Counted from the first letter of the stretch, positions 51,724-59,888 are shown. The stretch is 64,000 nucleotides of DNA from Sulfitobacter sp043557345 (GCF_043557345.1 NZ_JBIFFV010000008.1:151606-215605), one strand, 5' to 3'. The notes: generated by a model not told the origin, from the sequence alone. Made by a program: numbers and translations.

Positions 51724-52701
51724 ATGAAAATTCTTGCTGTCGACGATGACCCATTTATCCGCGAATTGTTGCCCGTTGTTTTCCGCGAAGCTGATTATCC
51801 GCATTTGACACTGGCCGCATCGGGCGCTGCCGCTCTGCAACTGCTTGAAACCGACAAAGAACATTTCGACTGCCTGCTCTTGGACATCGAGATGCCCGAG
51901 ATGGACGGCATCACCCTATGCCGCCGCATTCGTACGCTGGAATCCTATCAAGACACGCCGATCCTGATGGTGACCTCGCGCGCCGACGCGACCGCGATCG
52001 AAAGCGCTTTCGCCGCCGGGGCCAACGACTATGTGACCAAGCCTTTCGACGTGAAAGACATCGCAACCCGCGTGCATATCGCCGAGCGGATGCTGGAGAA
52101 CACCCAACGCGCCCCGCGCCTTGATCCGCAGCATTTGAAGAACGTGGGCGAGCCCGGTGTCCACGACTTCGCGCTGGCCGATCCGGTGCATATCAATGGG
52201 GTCGATCAATTGGTGCTGCCCTTCTCTTTGGGCAATTACCTGTCGCAGCTTTCACGCCAACACCTTGATATCTGTCAGGTCTTCGCGGCCAAGATCGAAC
52301 ATATCGATGAGCTTTACGCTACCTGCAACACCGGCGAATTCGCCCGCGCCATCGCCGCTGCGGCCGAGGCCATTGCGCGCGTGGTCGATTGCCCACAGCT
52401 GCTGATGACCCATAACGGATCCGGCACGCTCCTGTGCATCGTGACAGGTGACAGCCTGCCCGCTTGGCCCGAGATCGAGGTGCTCATCCAAGGGGAGCTC
52501 GACGGCATGGACCTGCGCCATGACGACAACAGCCCGATGACGGTGATGCTCTCCGTCGGTGGCCCGATCCAGCCCAATGCCAGCCGCACTCAGCGGGTCA
52601 GAAAGACATTCGACCGCGCCATCCGCCGCGTGGCGATGCGGCAGAAGGTCAAGCTCGACACCCCCCCAACCGAGAAACCCTCTGTCTCTGCCGCCCATTG
52701 A
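51724..52701 (+). CDS. Response regulator with degenerate GGDEF-like output domain
   Basis: The 325-residue protein has an intact receiver domain at 1-120: acidic pocket Asp7/Asp8, phosphorylation site Asp54 (LLLDIEMPEMDG), Thr84 and Lys106 (YVTKPFD). The C-terminal part (about 160-310) follows the order of a GGDEF domain, with CNTGEFARAIAAAAEAIARV, then NGSGTLLCIV where RxGGDEFxxLL is expected, PMTVMLSVGG for the SIG strand, and FDRAIRRVAMRQ for the final helix. The GGDEF signature is lost, so it cannot make cyclic di-GMP; a binding or protein-contact role is likely. ATG at 51724 follows AAAGAGG. No kinase gene is adjacent. Confidence 0.85.
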   Translation: MKILAVDDDPFIRELLPVVFREADYPHLTLAASGAAALQLLETDKEHFDCLLLDIEMPEMDGITLCRRIRTLESYQDTPILMVTSRADATAIESAFAAGANDYVTKPFDVKDIATRVHIAERMLENTQRAPRLDPQHLKNVGEPGVHDFALADPVHINGVDQLVLPFSLGNYLSQLSRQHLDICQVFAAKIEHIDELYATCNTGEFARAIAAAAEAIARVVDCPQLLMTHNGSGTLLCIVTGDSLPAWPEIEVLIQGELDGMDLRHDDNSPMTVMLSVGGPIQPNASRTQRVRKTFDRAIRRVAMRQKVKLDTPPTEKPSVSAAH

Positions 52702-52723
52702 AGGCAGAGCAATCACTTCAAGA

Positions 52724-52748
52724 AAAACCCGCCTCATGGGCGGGTTTT
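52724..52748 (+). terminator. Intrinsic terminator of the response regulator gene
   Basis: The stem AAAACCCGCC (52724-52733) pairs with GGCGGGTTTT (52739-52748) across the loop TCATG. It lies 23 bases after the stop codon and could also serve the convergent gene ending at 52754. Confidence 0.9.
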
Positions 52749-52753
52749 CGCAT

Positions 52754-53122
52754 TCAGTTGATGGGGAATTGCACCAAACAGCGCTCAGCGATGCGGCGGT
52801 AATCCTCAAGCGTGTCAGGCACGCTGCGCCGGTCGCGCATCACCTCCATCGCGGCGCGTTTCTGCGCCCAAGTCCCCTCCACATGCCGGTCGAGAATGCG
52901 CACGGTCACGCCCAGCATCACATTCTTCTCCCCCTCGCCAATCAACTCCGCCGCGGATAATGCCACAGCCGTCAGCGCCAGCGTATTGGCGCAGCGCAGC
53001 GCCGCGGCTTCGCGCCCCTCATAGACCCGCGTGCCCGCCTCAGCCGCGCCAGAAGAGGCCACGAGCGAAGAGATCGACAAAACGGAACAGACGGCTGCTG
53101 TCAGAACGAACCGGCGCGCCAC
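52754..53122 (-). CDS. Small secreted protein of unknown function
   Basis: I do not recognise a family. The 122-residue product has a signal peptide (FVLTAAVCSVLSISSLVAS, likely cut near residue 28), then a helical mature part with two cysteines (AALRCANTLALTAVALSAAEL and ERCLVQFPIN) that could form a disulphide. The start is a GTG one base after the stop of the RAM-domain gene, so the two are coupled. No function is assigned. Confidence 0.7.
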   Translation of the reverse strand: MARRFVLTAAVCSVLSISSLVASSGAAEAGTRVYEGREAAALRCANTLALTAVALSAAELIGEGEKNVMLGVTVRILDRHVEGTWAQKRAAMEVMRDRRSVPDTLEDYRRIAERCLVQFPIN

Positions 53123-53123
53123 C

Positions 53124-53363
53124 TCAAAAGACCTTGAAGGTCATCGTGGTCAAAGACCGCTCGATGCCTTCGATGTCCAACAGATTGTCATTGATATAGA
53201 CGCCCACATCTTCGCCCTTGGGAATATAAAGCTTCATCAAAAGGTCATATTCACCGGAGGTGGAATAAAGTTCGGAATGGATTTCGCGCAGGGCGATCTC
53301 TTCGGCCACACGATAGGTCGTGCCCGGTCGGCAGCGGATCTGGATGAATACGCAGGTGGTCAT
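53124..53363 (-). CDS. Stand-alone RAM (AsnC ligand-binding) domain protein
   Basis: This 79-residue protein is only the ligand-binding and oligomerising half of an Lrp/AsnC regulator: CVFIQIRCRPGTTYRVAEEI, ELYSTSGEYDLLMKLYIPKGEDVGVYIND, and IERSLTTMTFKVF. There is no helix-turn-helix before the ATG, and the upstream 160 bases contain none either. Stand-alone RAM proteins bind amino acids and can act as enzymes' or regulators' partners. It is 159 bases upstream of hisB but on the opposite strand. The product overlaps nothing and is translated just before the small secreted protein. Confidence 0.88.
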   Translation of the reverse strand: MTTCVFIQIRCRPGTTYRVAEEIALREIHSELYSTSGEYDLLMKLYIPKGEDVGVYINDNLLDIEGIERSLTTMTFKVF

Positions 53364-53522
53364 GTCGCGCCTCTTTCTGGGATTTGGTTCAAGCTGACAT
53401 ATGGGCCCTGCCCCCGCAATCCCCGATCGCGCTGTCCCTGCCTAAAGGCGTTTCACCGCTTGGGCTTGGCGCGGCGGCAGGCCCTGTTATAAGGGCGCAA
53501 CAATTGCCTTCGGAGATGCCCC

Positions 53523-54110
53523 ATGCGCCGCAGCACCCTGACCCGCACCACTGCCGAAACTGACATCACGGTCGAGATCAACCTCGACGGCACCGGCAGC
53601 TATGACAATGAAACCGGCGTCGGCTTCTTTGACCATATGCTCGACCAACTGTCGCGCCATTCGCTGATCGACATCAAGGTGCGCGCCAAGGGCGATCTGC
53701 ACATCGACGATCACCACACTGTCGAAGACGTCGGGATTACGCTGGGCCAGGCACTGACCCAAGCGCTCGGCGACAAACGCGGCATCCGCCGCTACGGTTC
53801 CTGCCTGCTGGCGATGGACGACGCACAGATCCGCTGCGCGCTCGACCTCTCCGCGCGGCCCTTTCTGATCTGGAACGTGGATTTCCCCACCAGCAGCATC
53901 GGCAAGTTCGACACCGAACTGGTCCGCGAGTTCTTCCAAGCGCTCAGCACCCACGGCGGCATCACCCTGCATGTCGACGCGCTGCACGGGTTCAACAGCC
54001 ACCACATCGCCGAAGCGGCCTTCAAATCCGTCGCCCGCGCCCTCCGCGAAGCGGTCGAGACCGACCCCCGCAAAGCAGACGCCATTCCCTCCACCAAGGG
54101 TGCCTTGTAA
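53523..54110 (+). CDS. hisB: Imidazoleglycerol-phosphate dehydratase
   Basis: This 195-residue enzyme performs the dehydration of imidazole glycerol phosphate in histidine synthesis. It begins MRRSTLTRTTAETDITVEI and has the two His-rich metal motifs FFDHMLDQLSRHS and DDHHTVEDVGI, with a matching second half NSHHIAEAAFKS. It is the monofunctional form, without the phosphatase domain of enterobacterial HisB. It starts the his cluster and is four bases before hisH. Confidence 0.97.
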   Translation: MRRSTLTRTTAETDITVEINLDGTGSYDNETGVGFFDHMLDQLSRHSLIDIKVRAKGDLHIDDHHTVEDVGITLGQALTQALGDKRGIRRYGSCLLAMDDAQIRCALDLSARPFLIWNVDFPTSSIGKFDTELVREFFQALSTHGGITLHVDALHGFNSHHIAEAAFKSVARALREAVETDPRKADAIPSTKGAL

Positions 54111-54114
54111 ACCA

Positions 54115-54753
54115 ATGCTGACAGCAATTATCGACTACGAATCCGGCAACCTGCACTCCGCCCATAAAGCCTTCGAGCATATGGCCCGCGAGCATGACGC
54201 AGGCGAGGTCACGGTGACCTCGGATGCCGAGGTCGTGGCCCGCGCCGACCGTCTGGTCCTGCCGGGCGATGGCGCCTTCCCTGCCTGTATGGCCGCCCTG
54301 AAAGGGGCTGGCGGCCTCTATGACGCGATGGTCGAGGCGGTCGAGGAAAAGGGCCGCCCCTTCCTCGGCATCTGCGTCGGCATGCAGCTGATGGCCAGCA
54401 TGGGCCGCGAATACCAAGACACCCCCGGGCTGGGCTGGATCGGCGGCGAGGTGACCCAAATCACCCCGAAAGACCCGAAGCTCAAAGTCCCCCATATGGG
54501 CTGGAACGACCTCGTGATTGACCACAACCACGCGGTCTTCGACGGGTTGCAAACCGGCGATCACACCTATTTCGTGCACAGCTATCACATGGCCGTCGCC
54601 ACCCCCGCAGAACGTCTGGCCCATGTCGACTACGGCGGCGAGGTCACGGCGATCATCGGCCGCGATACGATGCTGGGCATGCAGTTTCACCCAGAGAAAA
54701 GCCAAACCACCGGCCTGCGGCTGATCTCGAACTTCCTGACCTGGGCGCCTTAA
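54115..54753 (+). CDS. hisH: Imidazole glycerol phosphate synthase, glutaminase subunit
   Basis: This 212-residue class I glutaminase supplies ammonia to HisF. The nucleophile is Cys87 in GICVGMQLM, and the remaining triad members are His192 and Glu194 in FHPEKS. The oxyanion region VLPGDGAFPACM is intact. It follows hisB after four bases. A 65-base hairpin and an opposing DUF2147 gene separate it from hisA, so hisAFE needs its own promoter or read-through. Confidence 0.96.
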   Translation: MLTAIIDYESGNLHSAHKAFEHMAREHDAGEVTVTSDAEVVARADRLVLPGDGAFPACMAALKGAGGLYDAMVEAVEEKGRPFLGICVGMQLMASMGREYQDTPGLGWIGGEVTQITPKDPKLKVPHMGWNDLVIDHNHAVFDGLQTGDHTYFVHSYHMAVATPAERLAHVDYGGEVTAIIGRDTMLGMQFHPEKSQTTGLRLISNFLTWAP

Positions 54754-54781
54754 CCCGCGCCGCACCTGTTGAAACGTCGGA

Positions 54782-54846
54782 AGGTATTTAAGAAAGGATG
54801 AAGATGAAGAAAGACTCTCTTCATCTTCATCCTTTTACAAATACCT
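54782..54846. repeat. Long hairpin behind hisH (8 bp + 18 bp stems)
   Basis: An 18-base perfect inverted repeat, AAAGGATGAAGATGAAGA (54793-54810) and TCTTCATCTTCATCCTTT (54818-54835), has a loop of seven bases. Outside it, after a three-base bulge on each side, AGGTATTT (54782-54789) pairs with AAATACCT (54839-54846). One strand of the inner stem is almost pure purine. It begins 29 bases after the hisH stop, with no T-run after it. It may terminate hisBH or stabilise its 3' end. Confidence 0.9.
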
Positions 54847-54878
54847 CTGCGCTGCGCTGTCCTTATGCAAAACGTAAA

Positions 54879-54908
54879 GAAGGCGCGATGGACATGCCTC
54901 GCGCCTTC
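54879..54908 (-). terminator. Probable terminator of the DUF2147 gene
   Basis: The nine-base perfect stem GAAGGCGCG (54879-54887) and CGCGCCTTC (54900-54908) with a 12-base loop reads on the minus strand as a hairpin followed by TTTACG. It lies 26 bases after the DUF2147 stop. Confidence 0.7.
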
Positions 54909-54933
54909 TAACCTTGGCAAAGATGCGCGGACC

Positions 54934-55323
54934 TTACTTGATGCGCGCCCAAGTCTGTTTCGAGCAGATCAGCCCGCCCGCGACGCAGCCCGAGAGTTTC
55001 AGCGAGTTGCCCGAGACGTTCATCTTCCCAATGTAGATTTTGCCGTTGGACGGACGCCAGACCTTGCCGGCGTATTTGCCGCCGCCTTCAGGTTTCATGT
55101 CGATGACGAGCGTTTTGCCGATATTCGGGGATTTATATTCGCCGCTGCCGTTGAAGGTGCGCGCGATGGTGCCGCAGATTGCCCCGCCGCAGGGGGCCAT
55201 TTTCACATGGGCATAGGCGCCGTCATCCACTTGGGTTTTCCACGTACCGACTGCCGGATCCGCGGCATGGGCGGCGCCGGTCAGGCCAAGGCCCAGAAGG
55301 GCCGCTGCGATAAGCTGTTTCAT
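54934..55323 (-). CDS. DUF2147 secreted protein
   Basis: The 129-residue product has a clear signal peptide (LIAAALLGLGLTGAAHA) and the DUF2147 pattern: VGTWKTQVDDGAYAHVKMAP, CGGAICGTIARTF, GKTLVIDMKPEGGGKYAGKVW, DPSNGKIY-like and GNSLKLSGCVAGG. The domain is a beta-barrel-like periplasmic fold of unknown role. It is transcribed against the his genes, between hisH and hisA. The chosen ATG at 55323 starts the signal peptide. Confidence 0.9.
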   Translation of the reverse strand: MKQLIAAALLGLGLTGAAHAADPAVGTWKTQVDDGAYAHVKMAPCGGAICGTIARTFNGSGEYKSPNIGKTLVIDMKPEGGGKYAGKVWRPSNGKIYIGKMNVSGNSLKLSGCVAGGLICSKQTWARIK

Positions 55324-55452
55324 GATCTCTCCTCCCGATCTGGCATTAGTGTTAGCCACAACTTTCAATCGGGCAAGACTGACCTAGGGTCGCGTTGCAA
55401 AATCCCTGGCGACGTGCAAAAGGAAAGCGACTTCTCTAACAAGGGCCCGGCC

Positions 55453-56172
55453 ATGATCCTTTACCCCGCTATCGATCTAAAAGACGGTCAGGCCGTGCGC
55501 CTTGTACATGGCGACATGGAGCGCGCCACCGTCTTCAACGACGATCCTGCCGCACAGGCGCTTAGCTTTGTCGAAGCGGGCTGTGATTGGCTTCATCTCG
55601 TTGACCTTAATGGCGCTTTTGCCGGGGCCCCGGTGAACGCCGCGCCGGTGGAGGCGATTTTGAAAGCCTGCAAGGTGCCTGCGCAATTGGGCGGTGGCAT
55701 TCGCGATATGGCAACGATCGAGAGCTGGCTGGATAAGGGGCTGGCGCGGGTCATTCTGGGCACCGTGGCGGTTGAGAACCCCGAACTGGTCCGCGAGGCG
55801 GCGCGCGCCTTTCCCGGGCAGGTAGCGGTAGGAATCGACGCGCGGAACGGCAAGGTCGCGACCAAGGGTTGGGCCACAGAGACCGATGTGATGGCCACCG
55901 ACCTCGCGAAATCCTTTGAGGACGCGGGCGTGGCCGCGATCATCTACACCGACATCATGCGCGATGGTGCGATGGGCGGGCCGAATGTGTCGGCGACAGC
56001 CGATCTGGCGCGGGCCGTTTCGATCCCGGTGATTGCCTCGGGCGGGGTGTCATCACTCGAAGACTTAAGCGCGTTGCGGGACACCGGGGTCATCGAGGGC
56101 GCGATCTCGGGGCGCGCGCTTTATGATGGCGCGATTGATCTGACCGACGCCATGAAGATGTTGAAGGGCTGA
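55453..56172 (+). CDS. hisA: Phosphoribosylformimino-5-aminoimidazole carboxamide ribotide isomerase
   Basis: This 239-residue TIM-barrel isomerase opens the ribose ring in histidine synthesis. The first catalytic Asp is Asp8 in LYPAIDLKDGQAV, the second lies in YTDIMRDGAM-region strands, and the two phosphate-binding loops are QLGGGIRDM and ASGGVSSL. ATG at 55453 is the family start; the frame is open upstream but antisense to DUF2147. Three bases separate it from hisF. Confidence 0.96.
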   Translation: MILYPAIDLKDGQAVRLVHGDMERATVFNDDPAAQALSFVEAGCDWLHLVDLNGAFAGAPVNAAPVEAILKACKVPAQLGGGIRDMATIESWLDKGLARVILGTVAVENPELVREAARAFPGQVAVGIDARNGKVATKGWATETDVMATDLAKSFEDAGVAAIIYTDIMRDGAMGGPNVSATADLARAVSIPVIASGGVSSLEDLSALRDTGVIEGAISGRALYDGAIDLTDAMKMLKG

Positions 56173-56175
56173 GCC

Positions 56176-56937
56176 ATGCTGAAGACCCGCATCATCCCCT
56201 GTCTCGACGTGGCCGATGGCCGCGTGGTGAAGGGTGTGAACTTCGTCGGCCTGCGCGATGCGGGCGATCCGGTGGATGCCGCGATTGCCTATGATGCGGC
56301 GGGGGCGGATGAGCTTTGTTTTCTCGACATCCACGCCACCCATGAAAACCGCGGCACGATGTTCGATCTGGTCACCCGCACCGCTGAGCATTGCTATATC
56401 CCGCTGACCGTGGGCGGCGGCGTGCGGACCGTGGCGGATGTGCGCGCCTTGCTGCTGGCGGGGGCCGACAAGGTCAGTTTCAACTCCGCCGCTGTGGCAA
56501 ACCCCGATGTGATCGCCGAAGCGGCGGATCATTTCGGCAGCCAGTGCATCGTCTGCGCGATTGACGCCAAGACCGTAAGCCCCGGCAAATGGGAGATTTT
56601 CACCCATGGGGGGCGCAAGCCCACGGGCATCGACGCCGTGGAATTCGCCCGCGCCGTCGCCGCCAAGGGCGCGGGGGAAATTCTGCTAACTTCGATGGAC
56701 CGTGATGGCACCAAACAGGGGTTCAACCTGCCGCTGACCCGCGCCATTTCCGATGCCGTATCGGTGCCGGTGATCGCCTCCGGTGGGGTCGGCAATTTGG
56801 ATCATCTTGTCGATGGGGTGATCGAAGGGGGTGCCTCGGCGGTGCTGGCAGCCTCAATCTTTCACTTTGGCGAATATACCGTGCAGGAGGCCAAGCAACA
56901 TATGGCCGCCGCTGGCATTCCAATGAGGCTTTCATGA
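56176..56937 (+). CDS. hisF: Imidazole glycerol phosphate synthase, cyclase subunit
   Basis: This 253-residue barrel enzyme closes the imidazole ring using ammonia from HisH. Asp11 (IIPCLDVADGRVVKG) and the Asp in CAIDAKTV are the catalytic pair. Phosphate loops are VGGGVRTV and ASGGVGNL. Its stop overlaps the hisE start by ATGA. Confidence 0.97.
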   Translation: MLKTRIIPCLDVADGRVVKGVNFVGLRDAGDPVDAAIAYDAAGADELCFLDIHATHENRGTMFDLVTRTAEHCYIPLTVGGGVRTVADVRALLLAGADKVSFNSAAVANPDVIAEAADHFGSQCIVCAIDAKTVSPGKWEIFTHGGRKPTGIDAVEFARAVAAKGAGEILLTSMDRDGTKQGFNLPLTRAISDAVSVPVIASGGVGNLDHLVDGVIEGGASAVLAASIFHFGEYTVQEAKQHMAAAGIPMRLS

Positions 56938-57242
56938 CGCTTGATGACCTTTACGCCACCATTCTGAGCCGCAAAAGCGCTGATCCATCAAGCAGTTGGA
57001 CCGCGCAACTGCTGGCCAAAGGGCCAGAGAAATGCGCCGAGAAATTTGGCGAAGAGGCCATCGAGGCGATTATCGAGGCCGTGAAGGATGACCGCAAAGC
57101 ACTGACCTCGGAAGCCGCGGATGTGCTCTACCACCTGCTCGTTATGCTGGCGGCGCGGGATGTGCCGCTGAGCGATGTGCTGGATGAGTTGGCCCGGCGG
57201 CAATCGACCTCCGGCATCGCCGAAAAGGCCGCGCGGAAATAA
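56934..57242 (+). CDS. hisE: Phosphoribosyl-ATP pyrophosphatase
   Basis: This 102-residue all-alpha NTP pyrophosphohydrolase takes the pyrophosphate from PR-ATP in the second step of histidine synthesis. Its MazG-like motif is seen in KFGEEAIEAIIEAV and SEAADVLYHLLVML. hisI is separate, which is normal in alphaproteobacteria. It ends the cluster; its last codon abuts the convergent CoA-binding gene. Confidence 0.95.
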   Translation: MTLDDLYATILSRKSADPSSSWTAQLLAKGPEKCAEKFGEEAIEAIIEAVKDDRKALTSEAADVLYHLLVMLAARDVPLSDVLDELARRQSTSGIAEKAARK

Positions 57243-57656
57243 TCAACCGAGCAGGCGCGGGATTTCCACTTTGGGGCAGCGGTCTTGGATCACATCCACG
57301 CCGCGCGCTTCGGCCTTGGCCGCCGCTTCGGCATTGGTGATGCCCATTTGCATCCAGATGGTCTCAAGCTCGGGGAAGGCCTCTAACGCCTCATCAACGA
57401 CGGGGGGCACGTCCTCGGACCGGCGGAAAATATCGACCATTTGCACCGGCGGGTCTATTTCGACCAGAGTGGCGACGATGGTCTTGCCAAAGACCTCCTT
57501 GCCCGCGTGCACCGGGTTGACCGGCACCACGTCATACCCTTTCTGCGCAAGGTATTCAGCCACATAGTGGCTGGGCCGCGCGGGATTGGGGGAAACACCG
57601 ACCACCGCGATGCGGCGGGTGCGGGTGAGAACATCTTTGATCAATGCATCTGTCAT
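57243..57656 (-). CDS. CoA-binding domain protein (YccU-like)
   Basis: This 137-residue Rossmann-fold protein matches the CoA-binding domain of succinyl-CoA synthetase-like proteins: IAVVGVSPNPARPSHYVAEYL, VVPVNPVHAGKEVFGK, MVDIFRRSEDVPPVVDEAL, and IWMQMGITNAEAAAKAEARG. Relatives are small cytoplasmic proteins with no firm function. It is convergent with hisE and alone on its strand. Confidence 0.9.
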   Translation of the reverse strand: MTDALIKDVLTRTRRIAVVGVSPNPARPSHYVAEYLAQKGYDVVPVNPVHAGKEVFGKTIVATLVEIDPPVQMVDIFRRSEDVPPVVDEALEAFPELETIWMQMGITNAEAAAKAEARGVDVIQDRCPKVEIPRLLG

Positions 57657-57829
57657 AGGCAGAACTTAAGCGCCTGCGCGCGGGTTTCAACGGCCGAATG
57701 ACGTGGCGTCAAGCCTGCCGCCCCCTGCCCGCGATTGGCAAGGCCGCGGGGATTGCATAGGCTTCTCTCAAAGGGCCGTCTGTGGAGGAACCGGGCGGCA
57801 CTGCGAACCATCATCACCGGGAGCATAGG

Positions 57830-59104
57830 ATGATCGATCAGACCTTGGATATGAACAATCTCGAAATGTCGGAGAAGGCCAAGCCGCTGCTGGCGGCGGT
57901 CATCAAGCACATCCGTGAGAATGTCGATCCGATCACCGAAGAGTTCTTTCGCCTTGGCGAAGGCCGCGCCGACCGCTGGTCTTATGCACCCGGCCAGTTG
58001 GAACTGCTGGATGGCGCCAAACAGAAGGCCCGAGAGGCTGGGCTGTGGAACTTCTTCCTGCCCAATGCCGAAACCGGTGAAGGGCTGGCGAACCTCGATT
58101 ACGCCTATATCGCTGCCGAATTGGGCAAGAGCCCACTGGCGCCCGAAAGCCTGAACTGCTCTGCCCCGGATACCGGCAATATGGAGGTGCTGGAACGCAT
58201 CGGCACGCCCGAGCAGAAAGAGCGCTGGCTGAAACCGCTGCTGGCGGGCGAAATCCGCTCGGCCTTTGCCATGACGGAGCCTGATGTCGCCTCTTCGGAT
58301 GCGCGCAATATCTCGACAAGCGCTGTGCTGGATGGCGACGATTGGGTGATCAACGGCGAGAAATTCTACATCTCGGGCGCGGGCGATCCGCGCTGCAAGA
58401 TCATGATTGTCATGGTGAAAACCTCGCCCGAGGCCGAGACGTTCCGCCAGCAGAGCCAGATCCTCGTGCCGATGGACACGCCGGGGGTGGAGATCCTCGG
58501 CCCGATGCATGTCTTTGGCCATGACGACGCGCCGCATGGGCATATGCATATCCGCTTCACCGATGTGCGCGTGCCGCGCGAAAACGTGCTCTGGGGCGAA
58601 GGCCGTGGGTTCGAGATCAGTCAGGTGCGCTTGGGACCGGGGCGGATTCACCACTGCATGCGCTCTATCGGGGCGGCGGAAAAAGCGCTGGACCTGATGA
58701 TCGAACGCGGGCTGGGGCGCGAGGCTTTTGGCAAGAAAATCATCGACCTCGGCAAGAACATGGAAACGATCAGCCGCGCGCGGATCGACATCGAAGCCAT
58801 GCGCCTGATGGTGTTGAAAGCGGCCAAGGCGATGGATGTCTTGGGCAATAAAGAGGCGCGCATCTGGGTCAGCATGATCAAGGCGCTGGTGCCGGAAAAG
58901 GCCTGCGAGATCATTGATGCCTCCATGCAGGTGCATGGGGCCACGGGGATGAGCCAGTGGAGCCCGCTTTCGGGCATGTACACATGGCAGCGCGCGCTGC
59001 GCTTTGCCGATGGACCGGATGAGGTGCACCATCAGGTGATCGCCCGGGCCGAGGTGAAAGCCTTTCAGGCGTCGAACGCGCGCGGCTCTGGCAGCGACAG
59101 CTGA
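57830..59104 (+). CDS. Acyl-CoA dehydrogenase, ACAD10/11-like
   Basis: This 424-residue flavoprotein is an acyl-CoA dehydrogenase of the subgroup of human ACAD10/ACAD11 and Pseudomonas LvaC. FAD-binding segments are FAMTEPDVASSDARN and WVINGEKFYISGAGDPRC; the C-terminal end reads QVHGATGMSQWSPLS and RFADGPDEVHHQVIA, with GPDEVH in place of the usual YEGT catalytic stretch. ATG at 57830 follows AGGAGCATAGG. The SDR gene begins one base after its stop. In the ACAD10/11 group the dehydrogenase acts with a kinase of the aminoglycoside phosphotransferase type, encoded here at 60850-61878. Confidence 0.9.
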   Translation: MIDQTLDMNNLEMSEKAKPLLAAVIKHIRENVDPITEEFFRLGEGRADRWSYAPGQLELLDGAKQKAREAGLWNFFLPNAETGEGLANLDYAYIAAELGKSPLAPESLNCSAPDTGNMEVLERIGTPEQKERWLKPLLAGEIRSAFAMTEPDVASSDARNISTSAVLDGDDWVINGEKFYISGAGDPRCKIMIVMVKTSPEAETFRQQSQILVPMDTPGVEILGPMHVFGHDDAPHGHMHIRFTDVRVPRENVLWGEGRGFEISQVRLGPGRIHHCMRSIGAAEKALDLMIERGLGREAFGKKIIDLGKNMETISRARIDIEAMRLMVLKAAKAMDVLGNKEARIWVSMIKALVPEKACEIIDASMQVHGATGMSQWSPLSGMYTWQRALRFADGPDEVHHQVIARAEVKAFQASNARGSGSDS

Positions 59105-59105
59105 T

Positions 59106-59882
59106 ATGGAGCTCGCGGGCCGCGTCATCGTCATCACCGGGGCCGCCAGCGGCATCGGGCGGGCCTTGGCGCTACGCTTTGCTAGGGAAGCGCCTGCGCA
59201 TATCGTCTGCGTAGACATCGACAGCGCGGGGGCCGAGGCGACAGCGGCTGAGGTCGGCGGCACGGCCTTCCCCGTTGATGTCGCGCGGGAGGCGGAGATC
59301 GCCGCGCTGATCGACAGCGTCGAGCGTGACATCGGGCCGATTGATCTTTTTTGCTCCAACGCCGGTATCTCGGTCGAAGGCGGCGTCGGGGTGCCGGATG
59401 CCGAGTGGCAACGCATTTGGGAGATCAACGTGATGAGCCATGTGCGCGCAGCACGGCATCTGGTGCCGCTGATGCGGGCGCGCGGGGGTGGCTATCTGCT
59501 CAACACCGCCTCGGCGGCGGGGCTGCTCAATCAGGTGGGCGCTGCGCCCTATGGGGTAACGAAACACGCCGCCGTCGGCCTCGCCGAATGGTTGGCGATG
59601 AGCTATGGTGACGACGGGATCAAGGTCTCCGTGCTTTGCCCGCAGGCGGTCCGGACCGAGATGATGCGCGGGCTAGAGGATCATGTCGCCGCGATTGATG
59701 GCATGTTGGAGCCTGAACCGGTGGCCGAGGCCTGCGTGCAAGCGATCCGCGATGAGGTCTTTCTGGTGCTGCCGCATCCGCAGGTGCGCGACTATATGCG
59801 AGGCAAGGCGCAGGATTATGACCGTTGGATCGGCGGGATGCGCAAGCTGAACCGGCGCTTTGGGGCGGCAAAAGACAGCTAG
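59106..59882 (+). CDS. Short-chain dehydrogenase/reductase, LvaD-like by position
   Basis: This 258-residue SDR has the coenzyme motif GAASGIGRA at residues 12-20, the NAG motif SNAGISVEGG, the catalytic tyrosine and lysine in APYGVTKHAAVGLAEW, and an acidic residue (VDID) after the second strand that favours NAD over NADP. It begins one base after the acyl-CoA dehydrogenase stop, the same order as lvaC-lvaD in the levulinic acid operon of Pseudomonas putida, where LvaD reduces the 4-oxoacyl-CoA. Function here is by analogy only. It is convergent with the thioesterase gene. Confidence 0.85.
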   Translation: MELAGRVIVITGAASGIGRALALRFAREAPAHIVCVDIDSAGAEATAAEVGGTAFPVDVAREAEIAALIDSVERDIGPIDLFCSNAGISVEGGVGVPDAEWQRIWEINVMSHVRAARHLVPLMRARGGGYLLNTASAAGLLNQVGAAPYGVTKHAAVGLAEWLAMSYGDDGIKVSVLCPQAVRTEMMRGLEDHVAAIDGMLEPEPVAEACVQAIRDEVFLVLPHPQVRDYMRGKAQDYDRWIGGMRKLNRRFGAAKDS

Positions 59883-59888
59883 CGGCCC

